Shown here: positions 20,295 to 30,484 of the stretch, piece by piece
How the letters are laid out: each line of letters starts with the position of its first letter
Position numbering within the stretch: position 1 is the first letter of the stretch
Assembly: GCA_002633025.1 (NCBI GenBank)
Contig: NMRB01001031.1
Span: 39,556-103,555, forward strand
Source: Notospermus geniculatus
Lineage: Eukaryota; Nemertea; Pilidiophora; Heteronemertea; Lineidae
DNA: 64,000 bases
Direction: 5' to 3'
Made by a program: the position numbers and the translations under genes
Notes under the pieces: model-generated
What the model was told of the DNA's origin: nothing
The model's database searches: none
What the model saw: only the letters and a program-made list of their open reading frames with translations

Positions 20295-20854
20295 GAAGGC
20301 GGTGACAGACTAGCGCGAACGCGGCGCGTTCCGTAAGCGACGCGTTTGCTGCTCTCGATCACTTTCTATGCATTTCCTGCATACGTGACAGACTACAGCG
20401 TGCGCGAAGCGAGGCGACGCGTTGTTGCTGACTCGATCAACTGGCCGAGCGATTTTTACGCAAGGCGCAATCGTTTCGCTGACCTTATATGGAAACCAAT
20501 ACAAATGGGAGGCTTTGAATAGGAGCAGTCAGCCGCGCATATTGCTAACAGATGGCAGCACAGTCTTAGCGGACCAAATGTACAGGAAATCTATTATGAT
20601 CGCTGCTCGATCGATAATGACTGGGTCCGCTAGATGCATTGAATTGGGCCCTAGTGACACCTAGTGGTCAACTCGCTGACAGCTCCTATTCGAATGCCCT
20701 ATTAAAAAATATTCGGTTGCGTGATTTCATATAATACGCGCACGCGCGCGATGAACGCGCTAGTCTGCCACGGTCCCGCGTTTTCAGCTGCTTCGCGCAC
20801 GTGCTGTTTTGCTCACGCGCGTGGACGCACGCGCTAGTCTGTCACCGCCTTTAC
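20295..20854. mobile_element. 560-bp MITE, GAAGGCGGTGACAGAC ends
   Basis: GAAGGCGGTGACAGACTAGC and GCTAGTCTGTCACCGCCTTTAC are near-perfect inverted ends. The interior is CG-rich (CGCGCACG words), unlike its surroundings. Confidence 0.82.
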
Positions 20855-21590
20855 GCTTGTCTTGTGTACTGCAAAGTGAAATGGACATGGTTCTCTGCAG
20901 GCTCAGGCGAGTATCGTATGCCATGAGTTCATTCAGGCATATGGGAACGCAAGTGTTAACGACGATTGCGTAACGTTCTAAAGATCCCCGTCGCGGTGTA
21001 AAGCATTCAATAGATTGTTAATGTCAATAACAACCTATAATAGGGGTCCTCGACCAATCCTTCTTGTTATACCCTCCACACAATGAAAAGAATGACGTCT
21101 CCCAGATGGTCAATGCATGCGGTTAACCTCTGACCTCGATCTCAACGAATCAGCGGGGAGCACGGGGGTCACAATCGACAGGCCACGGGCAAGAAGAACC
21201 ACTGGCAAGGAATGGCGGCCATTTTCGAAGACAAGCTGTTTTCACCTCCTCCGAACTTTCACAAAAATCTGACAATTTTAAGGTAAGAAACAAGTTAGGA
21301 GTAGGAACATTAGACCCCTAATCACCCCAGCTACACCGTGTGAAGTTTCGCCCAGTATATGCCTCATATTAGACACGATTTTAGGCGAAAATCTTTGTTT
21401 CTTGAGGCAGCTCGAAGAACATGGCGGACATCCCGCGTGAAGGCTGTCGGCGATGTTGCCAACTTCGCCAAGGATCTGACTGATGATGGTAAATAGCTTT
21501 CCATACATTATGGCCTTGTTTAGAAGGACGACCTCCCAAAATCTTCGCACACAATCATTCTTTTCACTTATTTCTTCAGAATAGACAGAT

Positions 21591-22151
21591 TGCCAAAGTC
21601 GGCCATGTTGGACCAAAAGGCAATAACAAACACTGAATGTACAGTGAATGTACACCATTGATATACAGCATGTTTTAAAACCTGCAATTACACCAAAATT
21701 TCTTGAAAAGTTACAAAATAAACACCGCCTCAGCAGTGCTACATGTGTTAGGAACCATGCCCAGGCCGAAATGTTTGCAGATATTTCCCACAAAAAGTTT
21801 TAAAAGACTTTTATTATGCCTTGTTTATGCCAAACCTCAGCTCCAGGTATGTTGGTCCTATCCGACGGTGTGGAATCATGATGATTCACAAACCTGGATC
21901 CAAGGTTGGTTAAGCAACAAAAGTCTGTTTTTTCTTTTCTGAATTACTATTTTACCAAAAGTAAGCCATGGCTTAGTGCATAATAATGTATTATTACTGA
22001 TGGTTATGTTATCTGAGACATTTTCATGGCAAACTTTTATGTTTTTGCACATTTTAAAACATGCTGTACATCAATGGTATACATTCACTGTACATTCAGT
22101 GTTTGTTATTGCCTTTTGGTCCAACATGGCCGACTTTGGCAATCTGTCTAT
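21591..22151. mobile_element. 561-bp foldback element inside the lncRNA locus
   Basis: ATAGACAGATTGCCAAAGTC and AATCTGTCTAT-type right end pair. Arms of about 90-100 bp share GGACCAAAAGGCAATAAC, ACTGAATGTACAGTGAATGT and ACAGCATGTTTTAAAA. It lies in the predicted intron after exon 21411-21488. Confidence 0.85.
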
Positions 22152-22836
22152 ATGAATCTATTCTCTGCACCTGAATGCTACCTACATATACAGCATCTGA
22201 TGGTAAAACTTGCCGAAGATGCTGTAGGCCTAACTGCGATACAGAATCTGACGGTAAGCAACCACCTTTCCAATCTCGGGCCTTGTTTCAGCAGGCCACC
22301 AAAAGAACACAGTCATCCTATCTCAACTCTTTCTTTCAGGCATGTCAGGATATGGCTGCGGTCTCCGACCGAATTCTTGACAGAGGGGGTTCCCGAAAAC
22401 GCTCTTTGCTTCTACCTCGATTACGTCAGAATGTGACAAGTGACATCGCTGCTACATTACATAGGCCAACAGGACTCGGTCCTTCGACCTACCAAAGATG
22501 ACGAGATGGTAAGTACTATAGCTCCCTCTGTGCCACGGCCTTTCTTAGATGACCTGAAGTCCTCTTACAGTCATTCACTCTTCGCTCTTTCTTCCAGAAC
22601 ATACAATGTAGAAGCTGCTTCGGAACGCCATTCACGTGACAATTAGGTATAACTTCATATGGATGCGGGCCTTGTCTATAAGACGACCCAAACTTCAGGA
22701 ACAGTCATTCCCTCTTCTTCCTTGCTTCCAGAACACGGTTGCCATTTCCTCTGCGACTGAATGCCGACCACGAGAAGTGAATTGTCCCAAGACGACGTCT
22801 GCGATGTCGCCAACTTCCGAACAGCATCTACCGATG

Positions 22837-23434
22837 GTAAGTAGATTTGTGTGATACTCACCTTCGCTGACGCAGGTTCAGGAAAGCTTTCAACAACTCT
22901 ACAATGTCCAATCTTCCTTTCCAGCATTCCCAGCGGAAATCTTTGATGATCATCAGCTATTAATCTTCTGGCATGGTGTTGACGAACAGCTGCATCGGGG
23001 CCTACTGATGGTATTAGTAGCTTTCTGATACCCACCTTCGCTGACGCAGGAAAGCTTTCAACAACTCTAAAATGTCCAATCTTCCTTTCCAGCTTCCCCA
23101 GGAAAACGATGATGGTCATCAACTGTTGATCTTCTGGTGTTAACGAACAGCTGCATCTGAGCCTACCGAGGTAAGTAGCTTTGTGTGATGCCCATCTTTG
23201 CTGACGTTGCCGTCAGCGTATAAGTCCACGAAAGCTTTCAACAACACTATACAATGTCATATCCTACTTTCCAGCGTCGCCAGGAAAACGGCAAGATGAT
23301 CAGATGTTGATGTCGGTGATGACGGACAGTAGTTACTGATGGTAAGTAACTTATAATGATACCCTCCTACACTCTAAGTCCACGAAAGCTTTCAACAACT
23401 ATACATGTACAATGTACACGATCTTGCTTTCCAG
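22837..23434 (+). repeat. Tandem array of ~150-175 bp exon-intron cassettes
   Basis: Four tandem units each contain donor, short intron with CTTTCAACAACT, acceptor TTTCCAG and a short exon with GATGATCA-type words. Unit breaks fall at the donors at 22837, 23011, 23171 and 23342. Confidence 0.75.
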
Positions 23435-23639
23435 CTCAGGAAATAATGGTGATGACCGTTCCTTGTTGACGACGAGCTGCAAGCGGCATCTTTACGTGGT
23501 TCGTTTGAATGCTGATCATTTAGGATTCTTGGTGTGGATTCTTTGACGTGATTGTGGTGATATGAATTTTGAAGGAGCTTTCAAATTGGACGTTCCAGGA
23601 ATGTTGTTGACGAAACGTTACGGGCATTGCATTTATCTC

Positions 23640-23745
23640 ATTCATTGCGTCTTTTCTGAAATCTAGTGTGGAAAAGTGCCAGCCTGAAGAAGACCCCGGT
23701 GGGGGTCGAAAATTTGCAAATATTCTGGCAATGGACTTTATATAC
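23640..23745. repeat. Short dispersed element with GAAGAAGACCC hairpin
   Basis: GTGCCAGCCTGAAGAAGACC, then a C4/G4 hairpin and GGTCGAAAATTTGC, recurring at 44616-44765. See findings for its partial likeness to a hammerhead core. Confidence 0.6.
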
Positions 23746-24128
23746 ATATTCATTTGGATGACGTTCAATGTATTGACGAAGGATTGTTTCTCTATTTCTT
23801 GGAGAGGATACAATTTTATGCAAATAAAGGATGTTATGTTTATGTAAGTTTATGGATTGCATTGATTAAACCTACTGCGTTTGATGACAGTTTAGCTTTA
23901 TCATGTTGTAGCCTCATGATTGTTTATTATTTTAATTTTTTTATTCTTTAATTTTTTTGCTTCAATTTTTTTCAAAAAAATATTGGTCTTATAACTTGAT
24001 TGCGGAATAAAGACCATAAATTTTTTGATAATAAGACGTATTTCGTAATCAAGTTATAAACAACGAGAGAATTAGAATCCCTGAGTCCCCAAAACAGGTT
24101 TAATCTTGACATTTTTCTTGCATTTCAG

Positions 24129-24556
24129 ATATTGGTTCCTCGGTGGATGGGGAAATCGTAAAGTTGTACTCGGCAGTCGGAATGGTTCTCCGGTGATGCA
24201 TAACGATCAGGAACGTACGCAATCAGGAATGTCTACGTGACTACATGTACATTCGTACTCAACAGTCTGGAACGATCGACCACGTGGTTGGTGCTACGCA
24301 GTTCGTTCTATACTCCGAGTTCAACAGTCGGGAACGATCCAGCTCGTGATTGGTGCTACGCAGTTCGTGCTTTTACTCGTGTTCAACAGGCGGGAACGGT
24401 GCCATGAGTTCGTTCGGTCTTTGATTGAAACAGTGACTTTTACAGCATCACTTCACGTCTGGACTCTCACTCAAGCTCTACAACGGCGGCGTGGGAATGT
24501 AATCCCCCACCTTAGAAATTCCGTCTGTTAGTGTTAATAAATGTTTATGTACATCT
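24129..24556 (+). ncRNA. Putative terminal exon of the lncRNA, with 55-60 bp tandem repeats
   Basis: Acceptor TTGCATTTCAG ends at 24128. The exon repeats TTCAACAG(T/G)CGGGAACG, GTGATTGGTGCTACGCAG and TTCGTTC units between about 24160 and 24420. AATAAATG at 24536 is a candidate poly(A) signal. Confidence 0.45.
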
Positions 24557-24999
24557 TAGAAAACCTTTTGCTTTTCTAATCTGTGTAGGCCTACATTTTG
24601 AGCGTCAGATCGGTCTCATCAGTGAGCCCCCCTGGATCGCAAAAGGTCTGTCCTTTGGACACACCTTGCGTCGTGGACGTCAAGGACTTGAGCAAGTTGT
24701 ACTAATCATCCTTGCACTGTCATTGTTTTAAGTGTGTAGGTGCTGTAACAGATCCATCCATTGTAACTTCTCGTCTGGTTCTCGTCTTGCCGCTCCCATC
24801 CACTCCCGCGGTCCACTGTCCGTTGTGGAATTAGCGCCACGGGAGCGTAGCGGCAAAGACGGGAACTAGTCTATTGTAACTTCACATTTCTACTTAGGCC
24901 ATCCATGCGTACTTTTGAGACCAAATGTTGTATTATTTTGATAATGTCATCAATAAATATCGTGATCAATATAAAAAATGTCTCCTGTCGTTTTAAACG

Positions 25000-25087
25000 T
25001 TGACGCAGTCCATATCTGGGACACCCTGTAGAGGCCAGAAATCGTTTACTGGTCTCTACAGGGTGTCCCAGCTGTGGACTGCGTCAA
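25000..25087. mobile_element. 88-bp long hairpin MITE
   Basis: TTGACGCAGTCC with GGGACACCCTGTAGAG and their complements make arms of about 40 bp around a 4-6 base loop. It is followed by repeated CAGCGCC(A/C)CCTAG(T/C)GG words. Confidence 0.8.
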
Positions 25088-25168
25088 TCGATCCCCTAGT
25101 GGTCGAAAAAGGAACGACCCAGCCGAACAGCGCCACCTAGTGGGAAAACCCCGAACTAGGGAAGACGG

Positions 25169-25248
25169 CGAGGGCAAAAATGGAACCACGAACAGCGCCC
25201 CTAGCGGGCGAGGGCAAAAATGGAACCACGAATAGCGCCCCTAGCGGG
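25169..25248. repeat. Two 40-bp tandem units
   Basis: CGAGGGCAAAAATGGAACCA begins each unit and CGCCCCTAGCGGG ends it. The units differ at one base (AACAGC / AATAGC). Confidence 0.85.
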
Positions 25249-25354
25249 CGAATAAGGAACTAAAAACGGCCGGAGAGGCCGGCCAGGACGCTCCAGGTGA
25301 CCGACTGGCACGTTGACGCGAAAAAGGGTAAAAAATAGAAAAAAGTATCTTCCC

Positions 25355-25440
25355 AGTAGGGTTCGAACCTCTCACCCTCTAGCCCTCTTGCTTGGTGGCC
25401 CAGCACTTATCCACTGAGCCACCGAGGGCTTCTTACAGGT
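25355..25440 (-). mobile_element. tRNA-like SINE head (minus strand)
   Basis: Read on the minus strand: TGGCTCAGTGGATAAG (A-box-like) and AGGTTCGAACC (B box). No intact tRNA fold with body and CCA-proximal stem is evident, so a SINE head or tRNA pseudogene is the better call. Confidence 0.45.
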
Positions 25441-26803
25441 ATAGAATCGGAGGTTCCCCTTATAGTCGCCCAGGTATATTTCTTGTATAAAAATGCTTTA
25501 AAACTAAACACCCCAAGGCACGGGCGATCAAGGGGTTGACTCGGGAATCCTGACTGATCGGATGGACTCTCATCCGAAATTTTTCAAAACGCCGATGACT
25601 CGATCATCCGACGACTGACCCGTCGGAGATTTCACTTCGCCGACTTCGATCGCCGATCAGTTGACGATGACACCGAAGTGTTTTTCCGTGAAGTTCGAAT
25701 TTCCAAAGTGATGATGCAGGCTGCGCGTCTGTCTTCGGCGCTGAGTCCAACATGAGACAAGACTCTGGTTCCCGATTTCACCGAGTGGGTTTCCGAGTAG
25801 AAGCAACTTATTTCCGATCTCACCCGAGAAAGCCCTCGCGGTAAGATCGGAAACGAGACTTTGACAACTCGGCCAAGCCACACTCGTGAAACTCGCGCCT
25901 TTGAATCCTTTCGTCTTGAAGCACGCCGAGGACGCAAAGACGATGCAATCTTGCTCCTCGTCTGCATAATGAAATGGCGCGCATCCAATCAGATGGCGCC
26001 ATTTCGCACACGACGATGTCCATCTCCTCCATCGACGTGTCACGTCTGCATCCCAAGCAATTCACGGTGACAGAGTGACTAACTACTTAGCCACTCTGTC
26101 TCGAACTCACTGATTGGCTCAGCTATAGTTGAAGTCCAAATGGCTGGAAGCGCCAATTGGTCACCTGGTGGCCAAAAAACGAAAAAGGGAAAAAGCCAAA
26201 AAATAAGACTGTCTCCAACACGATTTTTTGGCTATGCCCTTCGTCCGAAATTTTGGCCTACAGTAAGGAAAACAAAGCGCTAGTTAGATATATTACATAT
26301 ATTGAATGAAATTCAAAGTATTATAACAAAGTACGGGGTAAACCCAACAGAGTTGCTGACAATGATATTCGCCCAGTCCTCGAAGTCTAGAGGCAGATGG
26401 TCAAGTTCATGATCTCGGACGAGACATTCTTTGACTTTTAGTCAGTGCAGTCTCTGCAACAGATGGCACCAAATAACGACTAAGTTCCCTGCATCATCCC
26501 AGATTCTTGTTCTTGTCCACCTAATGCACCAGCTGAATTAAGTTCATTAACTGTGCTTCGTAATTAACGCACTAATTAGCAAACACTGCCTTAATCATGA
26601 ATCACAAAAGGGGCAGAAGGGCAAAAGCTTGACATGATGCCTGAACTTACTCGTTATTTGCTGCCATCAGTTGCAGAGATTGCACTGGGAAGTGGAAAAA
26701 ATGTCACGTCCGAGATCATGGACTTGACCTCAAAACAGACTTCGAGAACTCAGCCGTTAGGCCTACTGTACATCAAATACGGGAAATCGGATGGCATAAT
26801 AGT

Positions 26804-26927
26804 GAGTTTTCGCAAAGCCCCCGAAACGCCAACGCGGACGCCAATCCTATTGTTCGATGACACGAAGAGAACAGCAAGCAAAAGGATAGACGTTCGTGTC
26901 GGCGTTTCGGGGGCTTTGCGAAAACTC
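26804..26927. mobile_element. 124-bp palindromic MITE
   Basis: GAGTTTTCGCAAAGCCCCCG and CGGGGGCTTTGCGAAAACTC are perfect inverted ends, with pairing extending through AAACGCC. Confidence 0.85.
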
Positions 26928-27619
26928 TCTAATGTGATACCGTACAAACATGGTATTGGTAAGAAATGAATAAAAAGTACGCGAAATCGGATGTCGAGCA
27001 TTTATATACAACGAACTTCGAAGAAATGCTGAATAAACCCATCAAAATCGGGAAATCGGATGTCAATAGTGACAACTACATGTATGTACAGCGATAAAAA
27101 TATGAAAGATACGCCTACACACATCCTGAGAATATCAGGCGTTCTTACTGCTCGCTCCCTTCGTCACCGCAGACAAACCCCTGAGGACATCCGCCTGATT
27201 TGATTGTATCGTAGTGTCACGCACAACACAGTGCTGAAGTACCTCAGCTTCCCCATCTCACCCTAACTAGAGATCAGTTACACGTATACATGTATAACGG
27301 CCCTTGTAATATTCACAGCCAAGCAGCTGACATTGGTTATTCCGACCCATATGCCGACCATTAACCTACTTACACCGCTACATTCAACCTAAGTTGAGTT
27401 CAGCCTATCCTACATTCATCGCACAAAATGTATATCATTATCAGGCCACACGTCGCCAAACAGATACGCCGCTGGAGTTATTTCATGTTGACCTGCTGGG
27501 TCAGCTTTGTTCAAACCTGCGTAGTTCATGTGTATCAATCACCGGCCTACTTGAGATGAGACGGTGGGGATGCAGAACATTTGCTGGAATGGCTTTGATA
27601 CTCCACGGATTCCGGCGAA

Positions 27620-27695
27620 TGTCGGCAGGGGTTTTTGTGTGAGCGGATGAAGAGGAGCGAGGTAAAAACCCCTGCTGTGGGAGGATGGCCTACAC
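27620..27695. repeat. Dispersed repeat: CAGGGGTTTTTGTG ... TAAAAACCCCTG
   Basis: An interrupted hairpin with the spacer AGCGGATGAAGAGGAGCGAGG. Close copies lie at 40487-40565 (reverse) and 40868-40945. Confidence 0.65.
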
Positions 27696-27810
27696 ACTGA
27701 AGACGCCAGGAAATTGGATGGTGATCGAAATGGTGACAGAACATTATGTACAGCGACAGAAATACAAGAAACATATCAAAATTGGGCGACATGAATAATA
27801 TGTGTAGCCT

Positions 27811-28771
27811 AAAGGCGACATTCCACGTGAGAGTTTTCTCGCAGAAGTTTGCTCTCAGACACAAAGTCGCATGTGGACATCGCTCTAAGAGCAGCTGTAC
27901 GAGAGTGACTAATAAATGTCAGAAGTTTATAGCTGAGCGATTTTATGTCATGTGGACGCAGAAAAGGTAGACTATCTGAGACACTTTTTATAGTGTCAGA
28001 CAGTGCTCGCAGTGAATAGGACATGTTCTATCCTGCAATAAACTTCCCGACAGTTTCTATGCATTTGTTTGGAGACCTTCAGGCCAAGATCAGTAATGGA
28101 AGGACCCAAAGACTGGAGCCGAAAAGATACCTAGGTAGGGACTTCCGGCAATGCTCTGTATCGTGGATCCGTATCACATACATGTATGACGTATGAATTA
28201 TACATGTAGAAAATGCATCAGCTCGATACGTCATACGTGATACGGATCGACGATACGGAGCTTTGCCTGAAGTCCCTAGTGAATATGAGAACCGTCCCTG
28301 TTTTTGGGATGCTGAATCAAAACTTTATAGAGACGGAATGAAGAAATCAATGGCGGGGAAGGAAACTGCGGCAGCAGTTGAGAGAAAAATTGGCGAAGTC
28401 CAAAGAAAGAGCCCTAATCTCAGGAACCAATTTTCCGCCGAACTGAGTCAGTTTGGCGGGAAATTTGTTACTGTGAAGAAGATGTAGACAGCAGTCGCTG
28501 TTGCTACCTTTCGTTCTCCTCGAAGGCAACATAGGCCTACTCGCACGCGGAGGGAACAATGACCATAGCTGGTTGTTTTCTGACAGTTTTACTCTCACGT
28601 GGAAAAGGCCAAAAACGTTTCTCTCGAGAGAAACTTGCGAAAGCTAGAAATTGTCTCGCTGATAGTGACTCTCTGCCCACTTTTCTCTCATGTGGACGGA
28701 CCACAGATACTTCTGTCGACAGTTGGCTGAGAGAAAATGTCGACATTTTCTCTCACGTGGAATGTCGCCTT
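27811..28771. mobile_element. 961-bp MITE, AAGGCGACATTCCACGTG ends
   Basis: AAGGCGACATTCCACGTGAG and CTCACGTGGAATGTCGCCTT are perfect inverted ends. A separate palindrome (28136-28278) is nested inside. The next element (28779-29072) has related internal words. Confidence 0.82.
28136..28278. mobile_element. 143-bp nested palindromic MITE
   Basis: TAGGGACTTCCGGCAATGCT and AGCTTTGCCTGAAGTCCCTA pair, then CTGTATCGTGGATCCGTATCA and its complement, around an AT-rich loop. Confidence 0.82.
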
Positions 28772-28778
28772 AATACTA

Positions 28779-29072
28779 AAGGCACAACTCCACTAGACAG
28801 TTTTCACTAGTATTAGAAGCTGCTGTCAGAGAAAATCTCTAGTGGATAACGAAACGACAGTTACTTCCGAGAGTGCAGAAAAATGGTTGGAAGTTTGTCT
28901 CAGAAGTTACTGCTGTCAAGTGGAAGGATTATTGAAAGATTATGTCATATACATGTAGTAATAATGACTCGCGGCAGACTTTTTAATTTGAAGTGGATAG
29001 ACGTTGGACATTTCTGTCGAGAGTTGGCTGACAGAAAGTGTCCACATAATGTGTCTAGTGGAGTAGCGCCTT
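28779..29072. mobile_element. 294-bp MITE, AAGGC-ACTCCACTAGACA ends
   Basis: AAGGCACAACTCCACTAGAC and GTCTAGTGGAGTAGCGCCTT are inverted ends. The interior GAGAGTTGGCTGACAGAAAG resembles the right arm of 27811-28771. Confidence 0.75.
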
Positions 29073-30484
29073 AATAGTTTGATAAACTATGTGAAGACCG
29101 AAGATATCTGTCAATCTTCTGGCCAACAAATCCACTTAGCAGGTGCGGTGTCTCTCACTGGGGTTCGATGTAACGTCCTTTCCCCAAAACTAAGACAAAC
29201 GCACCAGCAATGAAACTGCACGACAGAGAAAAACAGCCAAGTCCTATCAGAGTTTATTCACACGTGATGATCTGATTCGTAATCAAGTCCTGGTATCAGA
29301 GTTCATTCACCACGTGACGTGATTCGTAACGTTCAAGCGTGACAGTCGTGATCTCCGAAACCGAGTTATTTCGTTCTCTTCAATATCGTTGGAAACGCGG
29401 GGACCATTGGAAGCTCCGGACTGAAAAAGAGAAGTTCATATTCAATAAACAATCATGTAAAACGCCCCATACACGTGCAATATTATTGCACAATATGAGG
29501 ATCGAAATGGGCAATATCATTGCCAATCTTTCTTCTACCCATCATGCCAGAAGCACATGCCGTCATAGATGTGAAATCGTGAGATTTGTCGAAAGAGACA
29601 GCAACTTACCGCGTTTCATCATTCCGTGTAGGGCATCTCTCGTCATCAATGTGCTTCACTGCAGTCCTCAGGGAAATTTCATTGTGGAGTGGTTCGTGGT
29701 GGCCAGCATATCTAATTCTGTATCATTCCATACCATGCATACCAGAAAATGCCTGGAAGTAGAAAAAGAACCGGGAATATTTTTTTAGTACAAACTCGCT
29801 GGAATCCCAAGTGGAATTTCGGGCGCGAGGCCTAACAAGTAGCGGTCAAAACAGGAGTGAGAGCCAGCTAAATTTACCCTCATTTTAAACCAAAGTTACA
29901 TCTTCATAGGCCAGCAACCTCATATGCAGAGAACAAATTAAATATTCTTACCAATATTTCAGGTGACCACGTTATTCTTGCTCCCCCTCCCCTCAACCAC
30001 GTCTCGCACCGCAGACCACACTTCCACTCACCAAAGATAAGCTAGTGGCATGTGTTCGTGTTAGTCCGGGAGGATTACGTAACTCAGATGAATTGTTGTC
30101 GTGGGTACCTTGCGTGGGTAACTTCCATTCAAATATCCTTGGACACCGTCATGCCTAGCCGAGCAAGTGGAGTCGTTACATCACCATGTCGCGGGTTCGG
30201 ATATAGGTTGTGTGGTTGAAGATGTGACCACAGTCATCAACCCCTTACGCCTTATACATGTACCCAGGCGCTATGTTTGGACACTGCGCTACTCTGTTTG
30301 GACACTCAGCTGAGTGTTTCAATTCCACAAATCCGTTCGGCGGGAATCTCAAAGATAAACTCGAATGAAGTGCCTTTTTCGGGGCTGCCTTCTCCAACCA
30401 AACCGCTGCGGCTATCAAAGTTTCCTTCGCACATGACACCAGGGCGACGAGAGGCAGCACCTACGGGACATTTTGATATGGCTA

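Larger units (their letters stand above)
16015..21199. other. Repeat-rich interval without a recognised gene
   Basis: Between KIFC1 and the candidate noncoding RNA I see only repeats: the GCCACC(T/A)GGTGG family at about 16785-17050 and 18600-19060, MITEs at 16355, 17057, 18185, 18350 and 20295, and unassigned sequence. An ORF at 19621-20061 has no recognisable domain or splice context. Confidence 0.6.
21200..24556 (+). ncRNA. Candidate spliced lncRNA built from repeated mini-exon/mini-intron cassettes
   Basis: A run of consensus splice signals on the plus strand predicts exons ending at 21282, then 21411-21488, 22194-22253, 22340-22508, 22598-22646, 22732-22836, 22925-23010, 23093-23170, 23275-23341, 23435-~23843 and 24129-~24556. 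Seven successive introns are only 82-104 bp (22254-22339, 22509-22597, 22647-22731, 22837-22924, 23011-23092, 23171-23274, 23342-23434). Each starts GTA(A/T) and ends (T/C)CCAG or TTCAG. From 22837 on, introns share CTTTCAACAACT and ATGTCCAATC words. Exons share GATGATCATCAG, GACGAACAGCTGCATC and terminal CTACTGATG. Exon lengths (49, 105, 86, 78, 67) keep no frame and stops are frequent, so it looks noncoding. AATAAA at 24536-24541 could end the transcript. Exon 21411-21488 resembles exon 22732-22836, so the cassette was copied more than once. There is no expression evidence in the sequence; the first exon and promoter are uncertain. Confidence 0.55.
24557..30484. other. Interval without a convincing gene
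   Basis: Contains MITEs at 25000, 26804, 27811, 28136 and 28779, a 40-bp tandem duplication at 25169, a tRNA-like SINE head at about 25355, and a palindrome-bearing dispersed repeat at 27620. ORFs such as 29339-29788 have no recognisable domain. The rest is unassigned. Confidence 0.55.

Noticed and set aside
22175-22854. ORFs across the cassette locus
   Set aside because: They cross several consensus splice sites, do not match exon boundaries, and none shows a protein family pattern.
22837-23434. CRISPR-like array
   Set aside because: Repeats are long, imperfect and carry eukaryotic splice signals. CRISPR does not occur in animal nuclear genomes.
25632-26065. Minus-strand ORFs of 81-128 codons
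   Set aside because: Three overlapping frames, no domain, and CG-rich composition explains the lack of stops.
29339-29788. 149-codon plus-strand ORF
   Set aside because: No recognisable domain or amphipathic pattern, no splice context, and it includes a palindromic GTGCAATATTATTGCAC. Treated as chance.
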